Shown here one piece after another: positions 38,300 through 49,100 of a DNA stretch of 64,000 bases. The notes under the pieces are model-generated. The model had not been told where the DNA came from. It worked only from the letters and a program-made list of their open reading frames with translations, and did no database searches. Origin of the DNA: Pseudomonas sp. 102515 (lineage in GTDB: Bacteria; Pseudomonadota; Gammaproteobacteria; Pseudomonadales; Pseudomonadaceae); contig NZ_JAVHTY010000001.1 of NCBI RefSeq assembly GCF_031085165.1, positions 248,001-312,000 of the forward strand, read 5' to 3'. Each line of letters starts with the position of its first letter. Within the stretch, counting starts at the first letter, position 1. The position numbers were made by a program, and so were the translations under genes.

Positions 38300-38783
38300 G
38301 GGCGACCAGCTGGTCACCGACAACTGGCACCTGCTGCCCAAGGACGTCGCCTTCGAAGACGTCCCCAACAGCGACGACGTGATCATCCCGGCCGCCCTAT
38401 GGCTGGAGCACGGCCATGCCCTCACCTGCCGCGACGGCAAACTGGGCATCTGGCTCGATAGCGACGAAGAGCCGGAGAGCATCGCTGGCGATCTGGAGCA
38501 CTTCGCGCTCATCGCCATCAATTTCCCGGCCTTCGTCGACGGGCGCGGCTACTCCTATGCCCGGCTGCTGCGCGAGCGCTTCGGCTGGACCGGCGAGCTG
38601 CGCGCCATCGGCGACGTCCTGCAGGATCAGCTGTTCTTTCTCAAGCGCTGTGGCTTCGATGCCTACGTGGTCCGCGCCGACCGCGATCCGGAAGCGGCAC
38701 TGGCCGGTCTGCGCGACTTCAGCGTGACCTATCAGGGCGCGGTGGATCAGCCGGAGCCGCTGTTCCGCCGTCGTCAGGCCTGA
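38283..38783 (+). CDS. DUF934 family protein, probable partner of CysI
   Basis: 166-residue cytosolic protein. Conserved DUF934 segments: VIIPAALWLEHGHAL, FALIAINFPAFVDGRGYSYARLLRERFGWTGELRAIGDVLQDQLFFLKRCGFDAY in sequence. No metal-binding Cys cluster. Always found with cysI in pseudomonads as I recall, and here translationally coupled by a 17-bp overlap, which suggests a role in sulfite reductase assembly or electron delivery. Exact function unknown. Confidence 0.9.
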   Translation: MQRIIKGDQLVTDNWHLLPKDVAFEDVPNSDDVIIPAALWLEHGHALTCRDGKLGIWLDSDEEPESIAGDLEHFALIAINFPAFVDGRGYSYARLLRERFGWTGELRAIGDVLQDQLFFLKRCGFDAYVVRADRDPEAALAGLRDFSVTYQGAVDQPEPLFRRRQA

Positions 38784-38802
38784 ACGTCGCGGACGCAAAA
38801 GA

Positions 38803-38822
38803 AAACCCGCCGCGGCGGGTTT
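38803..38822. terminator. Terminator after cysI-DUF934, shared with the oxidoreductase gene
   Basis: AAACCCGCCG and CGGCGGGTTT form a 10-bp GC-rich palindrome, followed by CTTTTTG and preceded by an A-run, so it can act for both converging transcripts. Confidence 0.88.
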
Positions 38823-38841
38823 CTTTTTGTCTGGCCTTCGC

Positions 38842-39834
38842 TCAACCGAGATCGACGACCACGCGACCCACCATCTTTCCCGCCAGGATCTGGCTGATGG
38901 TATCGGGCAGTTCTTCGAGGCCGACCTCGCGGGTCAGGCTGTCCAGATCGTCCAGCTTCCACTGCACCGAGAGCTTGTCCCAGAGCGCGGCCTTGGCCAT
39001 CAGCGGCAACTCGACGGAATCCACGCCCAGCAGATTCACTCCGCGCAGGATGAAGGGAAAGACCCCGGCGGCGAAGGTGGTACCGGCGGTCATGCCGCAG
39101 CAGGCCACGCTTCCGCCGTATTCCAGCGACTTGATGACGTTGAAGAGAATGTCGCCGCCGACGGTATCCACCGCGCCGGCCCACTGCTGGTCCAGCAGCG
39201 GCTTGCCGACGCCATCGGCCAGGGTCGCACGGTCGAGGATCTGCCGGGCACCCAGGCGATGCAGCCACTCCGCGCGCTCCAGCTTGGCGGTGGAGGCCGC
39301 CACGTGATAGCCCAGGCGTGCCAGCAGCTTGACCGCCAGACTGCCCACGCCGCCACTGGCGCCGGTGACCAGCACGGTGCCCGCCTCCAGCGTCAGGCCC
39401 ATCTGTTCGAGTTTCTCGACGCACAGCGCCGCGGTCAGCCCCGCGGTGCCCAGCACCATGGCCTCGCGCAGGCCGAGATTGTCCGGACGACGGATCACCC
39501 AGGCGGCCGGCACCCGGATGTACTGGCCGAAGCCGCCGGGGGTATTCATGCCCAGGTCATAGCCGGTGACGAGGACCTCATCGCCCACGGCGAATTCGGC
39601 GGCGCTGGACTGCTCCACCACGCCGGCCGCGTCGATGCCCGGGGTATGGGGATAGCGCCGGGTCACGCCACGGTTGCCGATGGCCGACAAGGCGTCCTTG
39701 TAGTTGAGCGAGGAGTAGCGCACCCGGATCAGCACCTCGCCCGCGGGAAGGTCGTCCAGGCTGCGCGTCACCACCTCTTGCCGGAAAGCACCATGGGCCC
39801 CTTCGGTCACCCAGAGCGCCTGAAAATTGCTCAT
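38842..39834 (-). CDS. YhdH/AcuI-type quinone oxidoreductase (acrylyl-CoA reductase-like)
   Basis: 330 aa, zinc-free medium-chain dehydrogenase. N-terminal RYSSLNYKDALSAIGNRGV and PHTPGIDAAGVV; NADPH site VLVTGASGGVGSLAVKLLARLGY; family-specific DTVGGDILFNVIKSLEYGGSVACCG and GVDSVELP. These match YhdH/AcuI, which reduces acrylyl-CoA to propionyl-CoA, and generic NADPH-quinone reductases. GGAGG precedes the ATG. There is no neighbouring dimethylsulfoniopropionate pathway, so the physiological substrate is open. Confidence 0.9.
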   Translation of the reverse strand: MSNFQALWVTEGAHGAFRQEVVTRSLDDLPAGEVLIRVRYSSLNYKDALSAIGNRGVTRRYPHTPGIDAAGVVEQSSAAEFAVGDEVLVTGYDLGMNTPGGFGQYIRVPAAWVIRRPDNLGLREAMVLGTAGLTAALCVEKLEQMGLTLEAGTVLVTGASGGVGSLAVKLLARLGYHVAASTAKLERAEWLHRLGARQILDRATLADGVGKPLLDQQWAGAVDTVGGDILFNVIKSLEYGGSVACCGMTAGTTFAAGVFPFILRGVNLLGVDSVELPLMAKAALWDKLSVQWKLDDLDSLTREVGLEELPDTISQILAGKMVGRVVVDLG

Positions 39835-39882
39835 CGCAGAACCTCCGTGGAGTCTTGTTATGGGGCCGCCAGTCCTATGACC

Positions 39883-40908
39883 TCAGCGCCAGCGGGTCGA
39901 CTCGGCCAGACGCTCCCACCAGGTGGTCACCAAGCGATCGACACCGAGGCTCGCCGCCATGCCCAGGCGTTCGGGCAAGGATTTCTTCTCGACGAAGCGC
40001 AGCGCAAAGACCTCGACCACCTGGGCCCGTTCGGCCAGGTATTCGTCACTGGTGCGCAGCTCGTCCACCAGTTGCTTGCCCAGCGCGGCCTGGCCGAGCC
40101 AGACCTCGCCCGTGGCGACCTCGTCGATATTGAGCTGCGGCCGGTAGTGGGCGACGAAATTCTTGAACAGCACATGGGTGGTATCCAGATCGTGCTGGAA
40201 TTTTTCCTTGCCCTTCTCGTCGTTCTCGCCGAACACCGTGACGGTGCGCTTGTACTGGCCGGCGGTGAAGACCTCGAAGTCCACGTCATGCTTCTTCAGC
40301 AGGCGGTGGACGTTGGGCAGCTGGGCGACCACACCGATGGAGCCGAGGATGGCGAAGGGCGCGCAGAGGATGCGGTCGCCGATGCAGGCCATCATGTAGC
40401 CGCCGCTGGCCGCCACCTTGTCGACACAGATGGTCAGGGGGATCCCGGCCTGGCGGATGCGCGCCAGCTGCGAAGCGGCCAGGCCGTAGCTGTGCACCAG
40501 GCCACCACCGCTTTCCAGCCGTACCACCACCTCGTCCTTGGGCGTCGCCAGGGTCAGCACCGCGGTGATCTCGTTGCGCAGGTGTTCGTTGGCCGTGGCC
40601 TTGATGTCGCCATGGAAATCGAGCACATAGACCCGCGACTTGCCGGTCTCGCTCTTGCGCTTGGTCTTCTCGGCCTTGGTCTCGCGCTTGCGCAGCGCCT
40701 TGAAGGCCTCCTTGCCCAGCACGCTCTGCTGCAACCTCAGCCGCAGATCGCGATAGAAGTCATTGAGCTTCTGCACCTGCAACTGGCCAGCGGAGCTGCG
40801 CCGGTTGCGGCCGCGGACGGCGGCGGTGAACAGCAGCACGGCGATGATGGCGACCACCACGGTGACGGTTTTGGCCAGGAAACTGGCATAGTCGGCAAGA
40901 AACTCCAC
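39883..40908 (-). CDS. sohB: SohB, inner-membrane serine protease of the SppA/S49 family
   Basis: 341 aa. One N-terminal transmembrane helix (TVTVVVAIIAVLLFTAAV), a basic coiled segment (LRKRETKAEKTKRKSETGKS), then an S49 domain. Nucleophile Ser is in VDKVAASGGYMMACIGDRIL; the general-base Lys is likely in TAGQYKRTVTVFGEN; the substrate-binding region is RLESGGGLVHSYGLAASQL. The start is GTG 40908, with AGGAGAG five bases upstream; no in-frame ATG fits. A periplasm-facing peptidase, possibly acting on signal or membrane peptides. Confidence 0.93.
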   Translation of the reverse strand: MEFLADYASFLAKTVTVVVAIIAVLLFTAAVRGRNRRSSAGQLQVQKLNDFYRDLRLRLQQSVLGKEAFKALRKRETKAEKTKRKSETGKSRVYVLDFHGDIKATANEHLRNEITAVLTLATPKDEVVVRLESGGGLVHSYGLAASQLARIRQAGIPLTICVDKVAASGGYMMACIGDRILCAPFAILGSIGVVAQLPNVHRLLKKHDVDFEVFTAGQYKRTVTVFGENDEKGKEKFQHDLDTTHVLFKNFVAHYRPQLNIDEVATGEVWLGQAALGKQLVDELRTSDEYLAERAQVVEVFALRFVEKKSLPERLGMAASLGVDRLVTTWWERLAESTRWR

Positions 40909-41072
40909 GGACTCTCCTAGGATGGCGGCAGCAGTGCCCTGCCCAGCATACCGAGTCGCCCGACCGATAGAAACTCGGCGACCCCCGGGCGGTCCTTCTG
41001 CACAGGCTAGCCATTCGCAGCGATCGGGCCGCGCGCGCACCCAGGGCTTTCAAACAAGCGTATGAATATCCG

Positions 41073-41101
41073 TTGACAGGCCTCCTGCCGCCCCCTACCC
41101 T
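41073..41101 (+). promoter_or_regulatory. Probable sigma-70 promoter of the SCP2 gene
   Basis: TTGACA (41073-41078), a perfect -35 hexamer, is followed after 17 bp by TACCCT (41096-41101), a weak -10. It is 67 bp upstream of the SCP2-domain start. Confidence 0.5.
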
Positions 41102-41167
41102 CGGTCGAGTGCCCTGCCCCTCCCGCTGGAGTGGGCCTCATCGAAAAAGACCACAAGGACCCTCGCC

Positions 41168-41479
41168 ATGAGCGCAGCCGAAGCCATCGCCACCCTGAAG
41201 AGCAAGTTCGACCCCTCCGCCGCGGCCGGCCTGGACCTCACCTATCAATTCGACGTCGAGGGCGGTGACAACTACTACGTGGTCGTCAAGGACGGCACCT
41301 GCGACGTCCAGCAAGGCGACGCGGCCGATGCGGATTGCACCCTGATCATGGACCAGGACACCCTGGCCGGCATCGTCAGCGGCGAAACAGACGGCATGCA
41401 GGCCTTCATGTCCGGCAAGCTGCGCGTCGAAGGCAACATGATGCTGAGCATGAAGCTGGGCGAACTCTTCCCCAACTGA
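41168..41479 (+). CDS. SCP2 sterol-binding domain protein
   Basis: 103 residues covering a single SCP2 fold: helix AEAIATLKSKFDPSAAAGLD, strands LTYQFDVEGGDNYYVVVKDG and ADCTLIMDQDTLAGIVSG, then QAFMSGKLRVEGNMMLSMKL. Such stand-alone proteins bind lipids or fatty acyl-CoA. CAAGGA lies about ten bases upstream. No signal peptide, so probably cytosolic. The ligand is unknown. Confidence 0.9.
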   Translation: MSAAEAIATLKSKFDPSAAAGLDLTYQFDVEGGDNYYVVVKDGTCDVQQGDAADADCTLIMDQDTLAGIVSGETDGMQAFMSGKLRVEGNMMLSMKLGELFPN

Positions 41480-41489
41480 GCGCCAGACA

Positions 41490-41520
41490 TGAAAAAGCCG
41501 GGCAATGCCCGGCTTTTTCA
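41490..41520. terminator. Bidirectional terminator between the SCP2 gene and opmB
   Basis: TGAAAAAGCCGGGC (41490-41503), loop AAT, GCCCGGCTTTTTCA (41507-41520): a perfect 14-bp stem with A and T tracts, between convergent genes. Confidence 0.94.
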
Positions 41521-41529
41521 TGCCCGCAG

Positions 41530-43011
41530 TCAGGGCCGCCGGGGCGGCGCCGGGGGTGTGACGTTGCCATCCCAGCCACCGCCGAGCGCGGCGATCAGCT
41601 GGACGCTGGTGCTGAGGCGACTGCCGAGCAGGGTCAGGTTGGTACGTTCGTTGCTCAGGGCGGTGGTCTGCAGGGTGACCACGTCGAGGTAGCCGATCAG
41701 GCCGGCCTGGTACTGGTTCTCGGCCAGTCGCAGGGCCCGGCGCGCGGCATCCAGCGCCTCCTGGCGTACGCCCGCTTCGTCGCTGTAGGTGCGCAGCTGC
41801 ACCAGATAGTCCTCCACCTCGCGCAAGCCATCCAGCACGGTCTGGCGATAGCCGGCGACGCTGGCGTCGTAGCTGGCCTCGGCGGACTCCACCTGGGCCC
41901 GGCGCAGGCCACCATCGAACAGCGACAGGGCAAAGGATGGCCCGATCGACCAGAAGCGATTCGGCGTGCTGATCAGGTTGCCCCACTGGCTGGCGCTGTA
42001 GCCACCGCTGGCACTCAGGGTCAGGTCGGGGTAGTAGGCCGCTTCGGCGACGCCAATGGCGGCATTGGCGGCCATGACCTGGCGCTCGGCCTGGGCGATG
42101 TCCGGACGCCGCTCCAGCAGGGTCGAGGGCACCGCGCTCGGGAGCGGCGGCAATTCAGGAATTGTCTTGACCGCCGCCAGCTGGAAATTGGCCGGGACTT
42201 CGCCGACCAGCACCGCGATGGCGTTTTCCAGTTGGGCACGCTGATACCTGAGGTCGATGGCGTCGGCCTGGGTGCTCTTCAGCTGGGTGGTCGCCTGGGC
42301 CACATCCGCCGGCGTGACGATGCCGGCGCGGTACTGGTTCTGGGTCAGGCGCAGGGAACGCTCGTAGGCGGCCACAGTGGCATCGAGCAGTCGCTGCTGG
42401 GCGTCCAGCACCCGCACTTGCAGGTAATTGGTCGCCAGTTGCGTCTGCAGACTCAGGCGGGTGGCCGCCAGCTCCGCGGCGCTGGCCTGGGCGGAGGCCC
42501 GCTCCGCCTCCACCTGGCGCCTCACGCGGCCCCAGAGATCCAGCTCCCAGCTCACCCCCAGGCTGGCGTCGTAGGCGTTGCTGATGGTGCTGGTGCCACC
42601 GCTGCTGAAGGTGCTGCTGGTGCCATTGGAGTTGCGGATGACGGTGTTGCTGCCCGAACCACCCCCGCGCCCGGAGCGGGTGGCGCCCAGGCTGCTGGAC
42701 AGGGTCGGGAACAGCGAAGCCCGCGCCTGGCCGACCAGGGCCTGGGATTGCCGATAGGTCGCCTCGGCCTGGGCCAGGCTCTGGTTGCGCTGGTTCAGCT
42801 GGACCATCAGGCGGTCGAGGGTCGGATCATCGTAGCGCCGCCACCAGTCGCCACGGATCTCCAGATCCTTGGGCGCCGCCACCTGCCAGCCTTCCGCGTG
42901 GCGATAGGCGACCGGCACCGCGGTGGTCGGCCGCTGGTAATCCGGGCCCAGGGTACAGCCGGCCAGCAGCAGAGCCAGGGTCAGCGTCGGCAGGCGCAGG
43001 GTTGGGGTCAT
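41530..43011 (-). CDS. opmB: RND efflux outer-membrane lipoprotein OpmB-like
   Basis: 493 aa of the NodT/TolC-like lipoprotein family. Signal ends in a clear lipobox (LALLLAGCTLGPDYQRP). Two outer-membrane efflux repeats carry the usual long helices (QRNQSLAQAEATYRQSQALV; TSVQLIAALGGGWDG at the C-terminus). There is a Ser/Gly-rich insertion (about 115-145). Start overlaps the muxC stop (ATGA). Last gene of the mux operon, providing the outer-membrane channel. Confidence 0.93.
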   Translation of the reverse strand: MTPTLRLPTLTLALLLAGCTLGPDYQRPTTAVPVAYRHAEGWQVAAPKDLEIRGDWWRRYDDPTLDRLMVQLNQRNQSLAQAEATYRQSQALVGQARASLFPTLSSSLGATRSGRGGGSGSNTVIRNSNGTSSTFSSGGTSTISNAYDASLGVSWELDLWGRVRRQVEAERASAQASAAELAATRLSLQTQLATNYLQVRVLDAQQRLLDATVAAYERSLRLTQNQYRAGIVTPADVAQATTQLKSTQADAIDLRYQRAQLENAIAVLVGEVPANFQLAAVKTIPELPPLPSAVPSTLLERRPDIAQAERQVMAANAAIGVAEAAYYPDLTLSASGGYSASQWGNLISTPNRFWSIGPSFALSLFDGGLRRAQVESAEASYDASVAGYRQTVLDGLREVEDYLVQLRTYSDEAGVRQEALDAARRALRLAENQYQAGLIGYLDVVTLQTTALSNERTNLTLLGSRLSTSVQLIAALGGGWDGNVTPPAPPRRP

Positions 43012-46000
43012 AGCGGCGTATCCAGGGCAGCGTCGGTACGGATGCCGCGCCAGCGATTGACGCGGCGGCGCAGGCGTTCGAAATAGAGGTAGACCACCGG
43101 GGTGGTGTAGAGCGTGAGGATCTGGCTCAGCACCAGGCCGCCGACGATCACCAGGCCCAGCGGTTGGCGCATCTCGGCGCCTTCGGTATCGCCGATCAGC
43201 AACGGCACGGCGCCGAGGATGGCGGCCATGGTGGTCATGAGGATGGGCCTCAGGCGCAGCAGGCAGGCCTGGCGAATGCCCTCCTCGGGCGTCAGCCCCT
43301 GCTGGCGTTCCAGCTGCAGCGCCAGGTCCACCATCATGATGGCGTTTTTCTTCACCACGCCGATCAGCAGGAACAGTCCGAGCATGGAGATCAGGCTGAA
43401 CTGGCCGCCGGTGAGCTGGATGGCCAGCAAGGCCCCTACCCCGGCCGACGGCAGCGTCGAGAGGATGGTCAGCGGGTGCACGTAGCTCTCGTAGAGCACG
43501 CCGAGCACGATGTAGACCAGCACCAGGGCGCCGAGGATCATCAGCGGCTGCCCGGACACCGTGCTGGCGAAGATGTTGGCCGAACCGCCCAGGCGCCCCT
43601 GGACATCGCTGGGCAGGCCGATGGCCGCCACGGCGCGCTGCACCGCCCGGGTCGCCTGTTCCAGGCTGACATCCGGCGCCAGGTCGAAGTTGATGCTTTC
43701 CGAGGCGAACTGGCCGTCGTGGGTGACGCGGTCCTCGGCGAGGCTGTTGGTGTAGTAGGCGAAGGCCGAAAGCGGCACCTGGGCGCCGCTGCCGGTGATG
43801 ACCCGCACCTGCTCCAGAACGGTCGGGTCCTGGGCATAGCGCGGATTGATCTCCATCACCACCTTGTACTGGTTGAGCGGCTCGTAGATGGTCGAGATCT
43901 GCCGCTGGGCGAAGGAGTTGTTGAGCACCGCGGCCACGGTCTCCATGTTCACGCCGAGGCGCTTGGCCTTCTCGCGATCGATCTGCAGAGTGATCTGCTG
44001 GGTGCTGCCCTCGCGGCCGTCCACCGCGGTCAGCTCCGGCAGCGCCTTGAGCGCGGCCAGCACCTTGGGCTGCCAGGTTTCCAGCAGCCCGACGTCGCCC
44101 GAGAGCAGGTTGTATTCATAGGACGAGGTGCTCTGCTGGCGACCACCGAATCTCAGGTCTTGGTCGGCCATGAGGAACAGCTGGGCGCCCGGCACCTTGG
44201 GCGCATTGGCCCGGATGCGCTCGATGACCTTCTGGGCATCCAGCTGGCGCTCGGCGATCGGCTTGAGGCGAATCAGCATCACCGCGTTGTTCACCCCGCT
44301 GCCGGAGCCGGAGCTACCCACGAAGCCGGAGGCACTGGCCACCGCCGGATCGGCCAGCAGCGACTTGCGCAGGATCTCGATCTTCGGCTGCATCACCTGG
44401 AACGACAGGGCGTTGTCGCCCCGGATGAAACCGATCAGCTGGCCGGTGTCCTGCTGCGGCATGAAGGTCTTGGGCACCACCACATAGAGCAGCACGTTGA
44501 GCGCTATGGTGGCGATCAGACTCAGCAGGGTCAGGCGCCGATGGCGCAGGGCCCAGCCGAGGCTGCGGTCGTAACCCGCCACCAGGCGGCGATGGGCGCG
44601 CTCGCTGAAGCGCTGCAGGCGGCTTTCGGTGGCCGGATCGTGGGGCCTGAGCCAGCGCGCGCAGAGCATGGGCGTCAGCGTCAGGGACACCACCAGCGAC
44701 ACCAGGATGGCCGCCGCCAGGGTCAGGGAGAATTCACGGAACAGCTTTTCGACGATGCCGCCGATGAAGAGGATGGCGACGAAGACCGCCACCAGGGAAA
44801 CGTTCATCGACAGCAGGGTGAAGCCCACCTCGCGGGTGCCCTGGTAGGCCGCCTTGAGCGGCGCCATGCCGTTGTCGATGTGGCGGGCGATGTTCTCCAG
44901 CACCACGATGGCATCGTCCACCACCAGCCCGGCGGCCAGGATCAGGGCCATCAGCGACAGGGTGTTGAGGGAGAAACCGAGGAGGTACATGACGGCGAAG
45001 GTCCCCACCAGGGAGATGGGCACCGCCAGGGCCGGGATCACCGCGCTGCGCAGCCGGCCGAGGAACAGCCAGACCACGCCGATCACCAGGAAGACGGCGA
45101 TGATCAGGGTCAGCTCGGCTTCATGCAGGGTGGCCTTGATCACCCCCGATCGGTCCATGGCCACTTCCAGCCGCGCGCTGGCCGGGACGATGGCCTCCAG
45201 CGCCGGCAGGCGCGCCTTGAGCGCGGCGATGGTCTCGATGATGTTGGCGTTGGCCTGGCGATTGACCACCAGCAGCACCGCGCTCTGGTCGTTGTAGAAG
45301 CCGGCGTTGTAGCGGTCTTCCACCGCATCGCTGACTTTGGCGACATCGCGCAGGCGCAGCGTCGCGCCATCCTGGTAGCGGATGATCAGGGGGGCGTAGT
45401 CGGCGGCCTTGAACAGCTGGTCGTTGGCCTGGATCTGCCAGTTGTGCTCGTCGTTGGCCACCGCGCCCTTGGGCCGGCGCTGGTTGGCGCTGTTGATCGC
45501 GGTGCGGACGTCGTCCAGCGCCAGGCCATAGTGCTCCAGCTGGCGCGGTTCCAGCTCGACGCGTACCGCGGGCAGGGAGCTGCCGCCGATCTGCACCTCG
45601 CCCACGCCGCTGACCTGGGACAGGCTCTGCGCCAGCACCGTGGACGCCAGGTCGTAGAGCTCGCCCTTGCTCAGGGTCTTGGAAGTCAGCGAAAACACCA
45701 TGATGGGTGCCTGGGACGGATTGACCTTGCGATAGCGCGGCATCTGGCGCATGCCACTGGGTAGCAGGTTGCGCGAGGCATTGATGGCCGCCTGCACCTC
45801 GCGGGCGGCGGTGTTGACGTCCTTGTCCAGATCGAACTGGATGATGATCTGCGTCGAGCCCTGGCTGCTGCGGCTGGTCATGGAGCTGATGCCGGCGATG
45901 GTGCCCAGGGAACGCTCCAGCGGCGTGGCGACGCTGGAAGCCATCACCTGGGGACTGGCGCCAGACAGCGTCGCCGACACCGTGATGGTCGGGAAGTCCA

Positions 46001-46118
46001 TCTGCGGCAGGGGCGCCACCGGCAACAGCCGGAAGGCGATGGCGCCGAGCAGCAGCAGCGCCAGGCTCAGCAGCAGGGTCGCGACCGGCCGGGCGATGAA
46101 GGGCGCCGAAAGATTCAC
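43008..46118 (-). CDS. muxC: RND efflux inner-membrane transporter MuxC-like
   Basis: 1036 aa, a complete HAE1-type RND pump with 12 helices. Family features: N-terminal MNLSAPFIARPVATLLLSLA, PQMDFPTITVSATLSGASP, and the proton-relay Asp pair in LAAGLVVDDAIVVLENIARH. It is MdtC-like. It starts one base after the muxB stop, so it forms the heteromeric MuxBC pump (MdtBC type) with MuxB. Expected substrates by analogy include novobiocin, aztreonam, macrolides and tetracycline, but specificity is not readable here. Confidence 0.93.
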   Translation of the reverse strand: MNLSAPFIARPVATLLLSLALLLLGAIAFRLLPVAPLPQMDFPTITVSATLSGASPQVMASSVATPLERSLGTIAGISSMTSRSSQGSTQIIIQFDLDKDVNTAAREVQAAINASRNLLPSGMRQMPRYRKVNPSQAPIMVFSLTSKTLSKGELYDLASTVLAQSLSQVSGVGEVQIGGSSLPAVRVELEPRQLEHYGLALDDVRTAINSANQRRPKGAVANDEHNWQIQANDQLFKAADYAPLIIRYQDGATLRLRDVAKVSDAVEDRYNAGFYNDQSAVLLVVNRQANANIIETIAALKARLPALEAIVPASARLEVAMDRSGVIKATLHEAELTLIIAVFLVIGVVWLFLGRLRSAVIPALAVPISLVGTFAVMYLLGFSLNTLSLMALILAAGLVVDDAIVVLENIARHIDNGMAPLKAAYQGTREVGFTLLSMNVSLVAVFVAILFIGGIVEKLFREFSLTLAAAILVSLVVSLTLTPMLCARWLRPHDPATESRLQRFSERAHRRLVAGYDRSLGWALRHRRLTLLSLIATIALNVLLYVVVPKTFMPQQDTGQLIGFIRGDNALSFQVMQPKIEILRKSLLADPAVASASGFVGSSGSGSGVNNAVMLIRLKPIAERQLDAQKVIERIRANAPKVPGAQLFLMADQDLRFGGRQQSTSSYEYNLLSGDVGLLETWQPKVLAALKALPELTAVDGREGSTQQITLQIDREKAKRLGVNMETVAAVLNNSFAQRQISTIYEPLNQYKVVMEINPRYAQDPTVLEQVRVITGSGAQVPLSAFAYYTNSLAEDRVTHDGQFASESINFDLAPDVSLEQATRAVQRAVAAIGLPSDVQGRLGGSANIFASTVSGQPLMILGALVLVYIVLGVLYESYVHPLTILSTLPSAGVGALLAIQLTGGQFSLISMLGLFLLIGVVKKNAIMMVDLALQLERQQGLTPEEGIRQACLLRLRPILMTTMAAILGAVPLLIGDTEGAEMRQPLGLVIVGGLVLSQILTLYTTPVVYLYFERLRRRVNRWRGIRTDAALDTPL

Positions 46119-46119
46119 C

Positions 46120-49100
46120 TCAGGCCGTCCTGCGCCGACCCAGGCGCTCGCCCAGGCTGTCGAAGGCCAGGTAGATCACCGGGGTGGTGAACAGCGTCAG
46201 CACCTGGCTGACCAGCAGGCCGCCGACCATCACCAGGCCCAGCGGCTGGCGCAACTCGGCGCCGGCGCCGGTGGCCAGCATCAGCGGCACCGCGCCGAAC
46301 AGCGCGGCCAGGGTGGTCATGAGGATCGGCCGGAATCTCAGCAACGCCGCCTGGTAGATGGCCTCCTCCGGCTTCAGCCCCTGGTGGCGTTCGGCGTCGA
46401 GGGCGAAGTCGATCATCATGATGGCGTTCTTCTTGACGATGCCGATCAGCAGGATGATGCCGATCACCGCGATCAGGCCGAGGTCGTTGCCGGTGAGCAG
46501 CAGGGCCAGCAGGGCACCGATGGCCGCCGAGGGCAGCGTCGAGAGGATGGTCAGCGGATGGATGAAGCTCTCGTAGAGCACCCCCAGGACGATATACATC
46601 ACCACCACCGCCGCCAGGATCAGCAGCAGGGTACTGGACAGCGAGGCCTGGAAGGCCGCCGCCGCGCCCTGGTAGTGGGTGTTGATGCCCACCGGCAGGC
46701 CGATCTCCTGCTTGGCCGCGTCGATGGCCGCCACCGCGGCGCCTAGGGAGACGCCGTTGGCCAGGTTGAACGACAGGGTCACCGCCGGGAACTGGCTGAG
46801 GTGGTTGATCACCAGCCGGGTCGGCCGTTGCTCCATCTTCACCAGGCTGGACAGCCGCACCGGAGTGCGACTGGTGTCCGTGGCGGTTTCGGTCATGGTG
46901 GCCGTGCCGGTGCCACTGCTGCCGCTGGACGAGGTACCGCTGCCCGCCTTCACCCAGACCTGGCTGAGGGCATCCGGTCCCAGGCTGTCGGCGGCGGCGC
47001 TGGCGAGCACCACCCGGTACTGGTTGGCCTGGGTGTAGATGGTCGAGATCTGCCGCTGGCCGAGGGCGTCGTAGAGGGCGTCGGTGATGGCGGAGACCTG
47101 CACGCCGAGGCGCGCCGCGGCATCACGGTCGATGGTCAGGTACAGCTGCAGGCCCTTGTTCTGCAGGTCGCTGGTGACATCGGTGAGTTCCGGGCGCTCG
47201 TGCAACGCCTCGGTCAGGCGCGGCACCCAGGTGTCGAGCAGATTGGCGTCGGGCGAGTCCAGGCTGAGTTGGTACTGGGTCCGGCTGACCCGGTCCTCGA
47301 CGCTGAGGTCCTGCACTGGCTGCATGTAGAGGGTGATGCCCACCACCTTGGCGACCTCGGGACGCAGGCGGTCGATCACCTCCTGGGCAGTCACGTCGCG
47401 CTCGCCCTGCGGCTTGAGGTTGATCTGCATGCGGCCGCTGTTGAGGGTGACGTTGTCGCCGTCGACGCCGATATAGGAGGACAGGCTAGCCACCGCCGGG
47501 TCCTGCAGCACGACCTCGGCCAGCGCCTGCTGGCGCTCGCTCATGCCGCGGAAGGAGATCGACTGGGGCGCCTCGGTGATACCCTGGATGGACCCGGTGT
47601 CCTGGGCCGGAAAGAAGCCCTTGGGCACCAGCAGGTAGAGCACCGCGGTGAGCACGAAGGTGGCCACCGCCAGCAGCAGCATCAGCGCCCGGTTGGCCAG
47701 CGACCAGCGCAGCGCGCGGCCGTAGCCGGCGATCAGCCGTTCCAGCCAGACCAGCCGGTGCTCGCCGGCCTGTTCGCGCTGGAGCAGCCGTGCGCACATC
47801 ATCGGCGTGAGCGTCAGGGAGATCACCAGGGAGATGAGGATGGCCACCGCCAGGGTGATGGCGAATTCGCGGAACAGGCGGCCGACCACGTCCTGCATGA
47901 ACAGCAGCGGGATGAGCACCGCGATCAGCGAGACGGTCAGGGACACCAGGGTGAAGCCGATCTGGCGGGCGCCCTTGAGCGCCGCTGCCATTGGCGTGGC
48001 GCCCTCTTCCAGATGCCGGGAGATGTTTTCCAGCATGACGATGGCGTCGTCGACGACGAACCCGGTGGCGATGGTCAGGGCCATCAGCGACAGGTTGTTC
48101 AGCGAGAAGCCGGCCAAGTACATGGCGCCGAAGGTGCCGATCAGCGACAGCGGCACCGTGACCGAGGGAATCAGGGTGGCGCTGAAACGGCGCAGGAAAA
48201 CGAAGGTGACCATGACCACCAACCCCACCGCCAGCAGCATCTCGTGCTGGACGTCGGTCACCGCCGCGCGGATGGTCTCGGTGCGGTCGCTGAGCACGGC
48301 GATGTCGAGACCGGCCGGCAGGCTTTCCTTGAGGCTGGGCAAGAGCGCCTGGATGCGGTCGACGGTCTGGATGACGTTGGCGCCGGGCTGGCGCTGGACA
48401 TTGACCAGGATGGCGCCGCTGCGATTGGCCCAGGCGGCCAGGCGGTCGTTTTCCGCGCCCTGGGCGATGGTGGCGACGTCACCCAGGCGCAGGGCGCCGT
48501 TGTCGGCGTAGTTCAGGATCAGGTCGCCGTAGGCCTTGGGATCGCGCAGCTGGTCGTTGGCATCCAGGGTGGCGACCCGGGTGGGGCCGTCGAAGCTACC
48601 CTTGGGTTGGTTGGTGTTCTCGCTGGTGACCAGGCTGCGCACGTCGGCCAGGGTCAGGTTGTGGGCCGCGAGCTTGTCCGGGTCGACCTGGATGCGCACG
48701 GCCGGCCGCTGGCCACCGGCCAGGCTGACCATGCCTACCCCGCTGACCTGGGCCAGCTTCTGTGCCATGCGGGTATCGACCAGGTCGTAGAGCGTGGGCA
48801 GCGGCAAGGTCCTGGAACTGATCGCCAGGGTAACGATGGGCGTATCGGCCGGATTGACCTTGTTGTACACCGGTGGCGCCGGCAGGTCGTTGGGCAGGAG
48901 GTTGTTGGCCGCGTTGATCGCCGCCTGGACCTCCTGCTCGGCGACCGACAGGTCCAGTTCCAGGTTGAATCTGAGGGTGATGACCGAGGCCCCGCCGGAG
49001 CTGGTGGAGGCCATCTGCGACAGGCCCGGCATCTGCCCGAATTGGCGCTCCAGCGGCGCGGTGACGGCACTGGTCATGACATCGGGGCTGGCGCCCGGAT